In this document: in pieces, positions 60,562-64,000 of the stretch
Layout: every line of letters starts with the position of its first letter
Numbering within the stretch: the stretch's first letter is position 1
Assembly (NCBI GenBank): GCA_035762565.1
Contig: DASTOJ010000015.1
Span: 1 to 64,000 of the forward strand
Direction: 5' to 3'
DNA length: 64,000 nt
Origin: AR5 sp035762565
GTDB lineage: Bacteria > Methylomirabilota > Methylomirabilia > Rokubacteriales > CSP1-6
Translations under genes and position numbers: made by a program
Notes under the pieces: generated by a model
Database searches by the model: none
Seen by the model: the letters and a program-made list of their open reading frames with translations, nothing else
What the model was told of the DNA's origin: nothing

Positions 60562-60909
60562 CTAGCGCGAGGCGAACACGCGGGCCTTGAGACGGCGCGG
60601 CACCCACACGGCCAGCAGGCGGGCGGCGCGCGCCAGACGGTCGAGCGAGTCCGGCGTGCCCGGCCAGTACTTGAGGACGAGCCCGCGGTCCACGTAGTTG
60701 AGCAGGCCGTCCACCAGCACCGCCGCCAGCAGCACGTCGTCCAGGTAGCCGAGGAACGGGACGAAGTCGGGGACGAGGTCGACCGGGCTGGCCAGGTACA
60801 CCATCGCCGCGGCCAGGGCGACCTTGGCCGCCCGCGGCAGCAGCGGATCGCGGACCAGGCCCGCGATCAGGCGCACCAGGCTCGGCAGCGCGCGCACCAG
60901 GGCCTTCAC
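60562..60909 (-). CDS. DUF1232 (YkvA-type) small membrane protein
   Basis: A 115-residue protein with the DUF1232 core AAMVYLASPVDLVPDFVPFLGYLDDVLLAA, flanked by amphipathic helices and a basic C-terminus. Family members have one or two membrane-associated helices and unknown function. The GTG at 60909 overlaps the stop of the Fe-S oxidoreductase gene (GTGA), so the two are co-translated. The same frame is open upstream but only as an antisense-like shadow. Confidence 0.88.
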   Translation of the reverse strand: MKALVRALPSLVRLIAGLVRDPLLPRAAKVALAAAMVYLASPVDLVPDFVPFLGYLDDVLLAAVLVDGLLNYVDRGLVLKYWPGTPDSLDRLARAARLLAVWVPRRLKARVFASR

Positions 60910-62894
60910 TCGAGGCTCTCGGCGACCAGCTCGCTGACGTCCTTGACCGCCAGCCGCTCCTCCACTGCCTTGACCTTGCGGCCGAGATCCACCATGGCCA
61001 GGCAGAACGGGCACGCGGTCGCGACCACGCGGGCGCCGGTTTCCAGCAGCTCCTCGGTGCGGATGATGTTCACGCGCCGCTCGGATTTGACCTCCATCCA
61101 CATGTGGCCTCCACCGCCCCCGCAGCACAGCCCGCGCTCGCGCGCACGGGGCGGGTCGATCACGCGCAGCCCGGGGATGGCTCCGAGGGCACGCCGGGGC
61201 GCGTCGAGGATGTCGTTGTAGCGGCCCAGGTAGCAGGAGTCGTGGAACGCCACGCCGGCCGCCACCTGCTTGAGCGGCTTGATGCGCCCGCTCTGGATCA
61301 GCTCGTCGATCACCTGCGAATGGTGAACGACCTCGTAGGTCCCACCGAACTGCGGGAACTCGTTCCTGAGGGTGTTGAAGCAGTGCGGACAGTGCGTGAT
61401 GACCTTCCGGAACCGGTACCGCCTCAGGCTCTCGACGTTCTCGGCCTGCAGCGTCTGATAGAGGTACTCCTCGCCGAGGCGGCGGGCCACCTCGCCGTGG
61501 CAGCGCTCCTCCTGCATCACCGCGTACGACACGCCGGCCTTCTTCAAGATCGCGACCACCGAGCGGGCGATGGCCTGGTTGCGCTTGTCGTAGGACGCGG
61601 AGCAGCCGACCCAGTAGAGGTACTCGACCTCTTTGTCCGGCTGCAGCACGGGCACGTCGAGGCCGTGGGCCCAGGCCAGCCGTTCGCCCGGCGGCAGGCC
61701 CCACGGGTTGCCGGCCCGCTGGATGTTCTGCAAGGACTGCGGCGCCGTGGACGGCAGCGCGCCCTCGGAGAGGGCCAGGTAGCGCCGCAGGTCGAGGATG
61801 GTGTCCACGATGTCGATGAAGGCCGGGCACTCCTCCACGCAGGCCATGCAGGTCGTGCACGCCCACAGCTCGTCGGCCTTGATCAGCTCTCCGTGGATGG
61901 GCCCCGGCCGCTGGCCGTGCATGTGGCGCTTGAGCTTGACGATGATCTGCTTGGGGCTGAGCGCGGTGCCCGCCAGGTAGGCCGGGCAGGCCGCCTGGCA
62001 CCGGCCGCACTCCACGCAGGCGTCGAAATCCAGCCGCCGCTTCCAGGAGAACTCCTCGAGCTTCGAGACGCCGAGCGTCTCGGCCTCCTCGATGTTCTCG
62101 ATCTTCGGGATGGCGCCGCGTGGGGTGAGCTTGGAGAGGAAGATGTTGAGCGGCGTGGTGAGCATGTGCATGAAGTACGAGTGGGGGATGATGGCGATGA
62201 AGAACAGCGAGATCGCCGCGTGGAACAGCCACACGCCCAGGTGCGTGGCCCGCAGCGCGCCCTCCGACATCCCGGCGCCCAGCATCGCCTGGCCGAGGGC
62301 CCAGCCCACCGGCGACCATGCGCCCCACCACGGCTGGACGACCGCCAGCCGGCAGGCTTCCATCACGAAGCCGGTGGCGTTGATCACGAACAGCAGCAGC
62401 AGGACGTGGGCGAAGCGCGCCTCGGGATCGAGCCGGGCCGGGCGTAGCACGAAGCGGCGCGACACCGCCATGCCCAGGCCGATGACGAAGAAGAGCCCGA
62501 AGAGATCGAGGACCGTCTCGTAGTAGAGATAGAAATCACCCTTGAGCAGCTTGTAGTCCAAGAGCGGCAGCGTGATGTCGTAGTCGATCGTGGCCAGCAC
62601 GGTGCCCAGGAACAGGGCGAGGAAGCCCCAGAACATGGTGGCGTGCATGACGCCCGGGTAGGCCTGCGAGAGCACGCGCGCCTGGCCGAGCGCGTGCTTG
62701 GCGACGAGCTTCACGCGCTGGGGGATCCGGTCCACGCGCGACTCCGGTCCGCCCCGCCGCCACAGCTGGATGCGCCGCCACACGCCCCACGCGAACAGCG
62801 CGATGGCGACGAATCCGCCGATGTAGAGCGCGATCTGCGCCCAGCCGGGAACGTTCCAGAACGTGTCTCGGAACGGCACGGTGCCGGTCGTCAT
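60906..62894 (-). CDS. Membrane Fe-S oxidoreductase: NarI-like, 2x[4Fe-4S], two CCG domains (ETF:quinone type)
   Basis: A 662-residue fusion. The N-terminal 270 residues have five or six helices like NarI/HdrE haem-b subunits. Two ferredoxin sites follow (CVECGRCQAACP near 292, CTTCMACVEECP near 350). Then come two CCG/HdrD-like domains: GCSASYDKRNQAIARSV with HCPHC, and SCYLGRYNDIL with GLCCGGGGGHMW and ACPFC. The first CCG domain has CH in place of CC. Such proteins, often beside etfAB, pass electrons from acyl-CoA dehydrogenases via ETF to quinone; no etfAB is in the window. It touches meaB by a 1-base overlap. Confidence 0.88.
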   Translation of the reverse strand: MTTGTVPFRDTFWNVPGWAQIALYIGGFVAIALFAWGVWRRIQLWRRGGPESRVDRIPQRVKLVAKHALGQARVLSQAYPGVMHATMFWGFLALFLGTVLATIDYDITLPLLDYKLLKGDFYLYYETVLDLFGLFFVIGLGMAVSRRFVLRPARLDPEARFAHVLLLLFVINATGFVMEACRLAVVQPWWGAWSPVGWALGQAMLGAGMSEGALRATHLGVWLFHAAISLFFIAIIPHSYFMHMLTTPLNIFLSKLTPRGAIPKIENIEEAETLGVSKLEEFSWKRRLDFDACVECGRCQAACPAYLAGTALSPKQIIVKLKRHMHGQRPGPIHGELIKADELWACTTCMACVEECPAFIDIVDTILDLRRYLALSEGALPSTAPQSLQNIQRAGNPWGLPPGERLAWAHGLDVPVLQPDKEVEYLYWVGCSASYDKRNQAIARSVVAILKKAGVSYAVMQEERCHGEVARRLGEEYLYQTLQAENVESLRRYRFRKVITHCPHCFNTLRNEFPQFGGTYEVVHHSQVIDELIQSGRIKPLKQVAAGVAFHDSCYLGRYNDILDAPRRALGAIPGLRVIDPPRARERGLCCGGGGGHMWMEVKSERRVNIIRTEELLETGARVVATACPFCLAMVDLGRKVKAVEERLAVKDVSELVAESLE

Positions 62895-63892
62895 CAGCGG
62901 TCCAACGATATCATGGGCAACAGGGCCTCCACGGCCGAGTAGGGATCGAGCGTGCCGGCGGCGACCTCGTCGAAGGTCGCGCGCAGCGCCCCGCCGGCGA
63001 GGCCGCGGGCGACACGCGCGCGGAACTCCTCCACCAGCAGCGTCTCCACCTCCGCGCGCCGCCGCCGGCGGCGGCGGGCCTCCAGCGCACTCCCCGCTTC
63101 GAGCGCGGCGCGGTGGCGGCGGATCTCGGCCAGCAGCCCGGCGATGCCGGCGTCGGCCTGGGCCTGGCTCGACAGCACCGGGATCTCCCAGTCGATGTCC
63201 TTGGGGGTGGTCGAGCTGGCGTGGTGCAGATGCGCGGCGAACTTCAGCTCGGCCATGAGGGCGGGGGCGCCCGCCCGATCGGCCTTGTTGACGACGAACA
63301 CGTCGGCCGCCTCCATCAGCCCAGCCTTCATGGTCTGGACCGCGTCGCCCGATTCCGGCACCAGGACCACCACGGTCGTGTCGGCCAGCTTCATGATGTC
63401 GAGCTCGGTCTGCCCCACCCCGACCGTCTCCACCAGCACCCAGTCGTGGCCGAAGGCGGTCAACAGCTTGATGACCTCACCGGTGGAACGGGCCAGGCCG
63501 CCCAGCGACCCGCGGGTGGCCATCGAGCGGATGAACACGCCGGCGTCCAGCGCGTGGGCCTGCATGCGGATGCGGTCGCCGAGGACGGCGCCGCCGGTGA
63601 ACGGGCTGGACGGGTCCACGGCCACGATGCCGACGGTCCTGCCTTCCGTGCGCAGGTGGGCCGTGAGCCGGTCCACCACGGTGGACTTGCCGGCCCCCGG
63701 CGGCCCCGTGACGCCCACGGCGTAGCCGCCCCGCGCCCGCGAATCGACCGCCTTCATGATGGACGGCACCGCCGCCGTCCGGTTCTCGACGTGCGTGATC
63801 AGCCGCGCCAGCGCCAGCCGATCGCCCCCGAGCATGCGCTCGACGAGCATCGCGGGATCGGTGGCCCTCGGGGTGTGGTCAGGTCCGGACAT
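62894..63892 (-). CDS. meaB: Methylmalonyl-CoA mutase-associated GTPase MeaB (ArgK family)
   Basis: A 332-residue G3E P-loop GTPase that guards methylmalonyl-CoA mutase and gates adenosylcobalamin loading. GVTGPPGAGKSTVVDRLTAH is Walker A, VDPSSPFTGGAVLGDRIRM the switch I region, ETVGVGQTELDIMKLAD the Walker B/switch II region and VVNKADRAGA the G4 NKxD. The C-terminal dimerisation arm (AEVETLLVEEFRARVARGL) is normal. The mutase genes are not in the window, though the cut gene just upstream might belong to that pathway. A TACAAT at 63915-63920 may be its -10. Confidence 0.95.
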   Translation of the reverse strand: MSGPDHTPRATDPAMLVERMLGGDRLALARLITHVENRTAAVPSIMKAVDSRARGGYAVGVTGPPGAGKSTVVDRLTAHLRTEGRTVGIVAVDPSSPFTGGAVLGDRIRMQAHALDAGVFIRSMATRGSLGGLARSTGEVIKLLTAFGHDWVLVETVGVGQTELDIMKLADTTVVVLVPESGDAVQTMKAGLMEAADVFVVNKADRAGAPALMAELKFAAHLHHASSTTPKDIDWEIPVLSSQAQADAGIAGLLAEIRRHRAALEAGSALEARRRRRRRAEVETLLVEEFRARVARGLAGGALRATFDEVAAGTLDPYSAVEALLPMISLDR

Positions 63893-63914
63893 TGGTGATC
63901 TGGACAGCGGCCGG

Positions 63915-63920
63915 ATTGTA
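63915..63920 (-). promoter_or_regulatory. -10-like element upstream of meaB
   Basis: TACAAT on the minus strand, 22 bases before the meaB ATG, without a recognisable -35. Confidence 0.3.
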
Positions 63921-63961
63921 GCACTCAGCAGCGAACGACGGGCGGAGGCACGAGCAGATCT

Positions 63962-63999
63962 TACTGCACGATGAAATCGGTGCCGTCGGCCACGAACGC
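63962..63999 (-). CDS. Last codons of a gene cut by the window edge
   Basis: The minus strand reads AFVADGTDFIVQ followed by TAA at 63962-63964, the plausible C-terminus of a gene that continues beyond the right edge, ending 69 bases before meaB. It is too short to identify. Confidence 0.4.
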
Positions 64000-64000
64000 A

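Overview
The window is strongly GC-rich bacterial DNA with dense coding, very short intergenic gaps and many 4-base stop/start overlaps. Polyhydroxyalkanoate (PHA) genes, several acyl-CoA enzymes, a CaiB-type CoA-transferase, an ETF-linked Fe-S membrane oxidoreductase, MeaB, gas vesicle genes and many GAF/PAS/MASE1 hybrid histidine kinases suggest an environmental heterotroph of the Candidatus Rokubacteria / Methylomirabilota type. That placement is inference from gene content and style; no rRNA or tRNA gene is visible to confirm it.

Layout. 1-9.8 kb: partial MaoC dehydratase, UroD-family protein, YchF-like ATPase, queF, mlaC-like gene, a cNMP-binding protein, a DMT permease, an alpha/beta hydrolase, an unknown helical protein, a CaiB CoA-transferase and an RpoD-type sigma factor. 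10-18 kb: a His-rich secreted protein, gmd, a Calx-beta repeat protein broken at its 3' end, a sugar epimerase, a hydrolase, a zinc dehydrogenase and an SDR with no ordinary start codon. 18-24 kb: long-chain acyl-CoA ligase, then a PHA locus (phasin, phaR, phaB, phaJ-phaE-phaC). 24-27 kb: SCP2 protein and a tetR-ech-SDR operon with a clear promoter and palindromic operator. 27-37 kb: stress protein, TerC, luciferase-like oxidoreductase, PLP dehydratase, SppA, and a minus-strand run of enoyl-CoA hydratase, NUDIX, hydratase, CPBP protease, amidase and a tiny amidase partner, followed by an HtrA protease.

38-55 kb is the most unusual part: one minus-strand operon of about 16 genes starting from a good promoter at 54862-54890. 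It mixes gas vesicle genes (three GvpA/J-type, three GvpF/L-type, GvpG, GvpK), a tandem ArsA/Get3-type ATPase, three histidine kinases and a lone receiver protein, then runs on into phosphonoacetate hydrolase, 2-aminoethylphosphonate transaminase and a permease. Nearly all junctions are 4-base overlaps. GvpN and GvpO are absent, and no DNA-binding output domain accompanies the kinases.

55-64 kb: a frame-disrupted GAF-PAS-HisKA gene, a MASE1 hybrid kinase, a LysA-type decarboxylase, a DUF1232 protein, the Fe-S/NarI-type oxidoreductase, meaB and the last codons of a gene cut by the right edge.

Across the window, many genes have a TANNNT -10 element only 6-10 bases before the start codon and no Shine-Dalgarno, which suggests frequent leaderless transcription. 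No stretch longer than 300 bases lacks a gene, and no insertion sequence or CRISPR array was seen.
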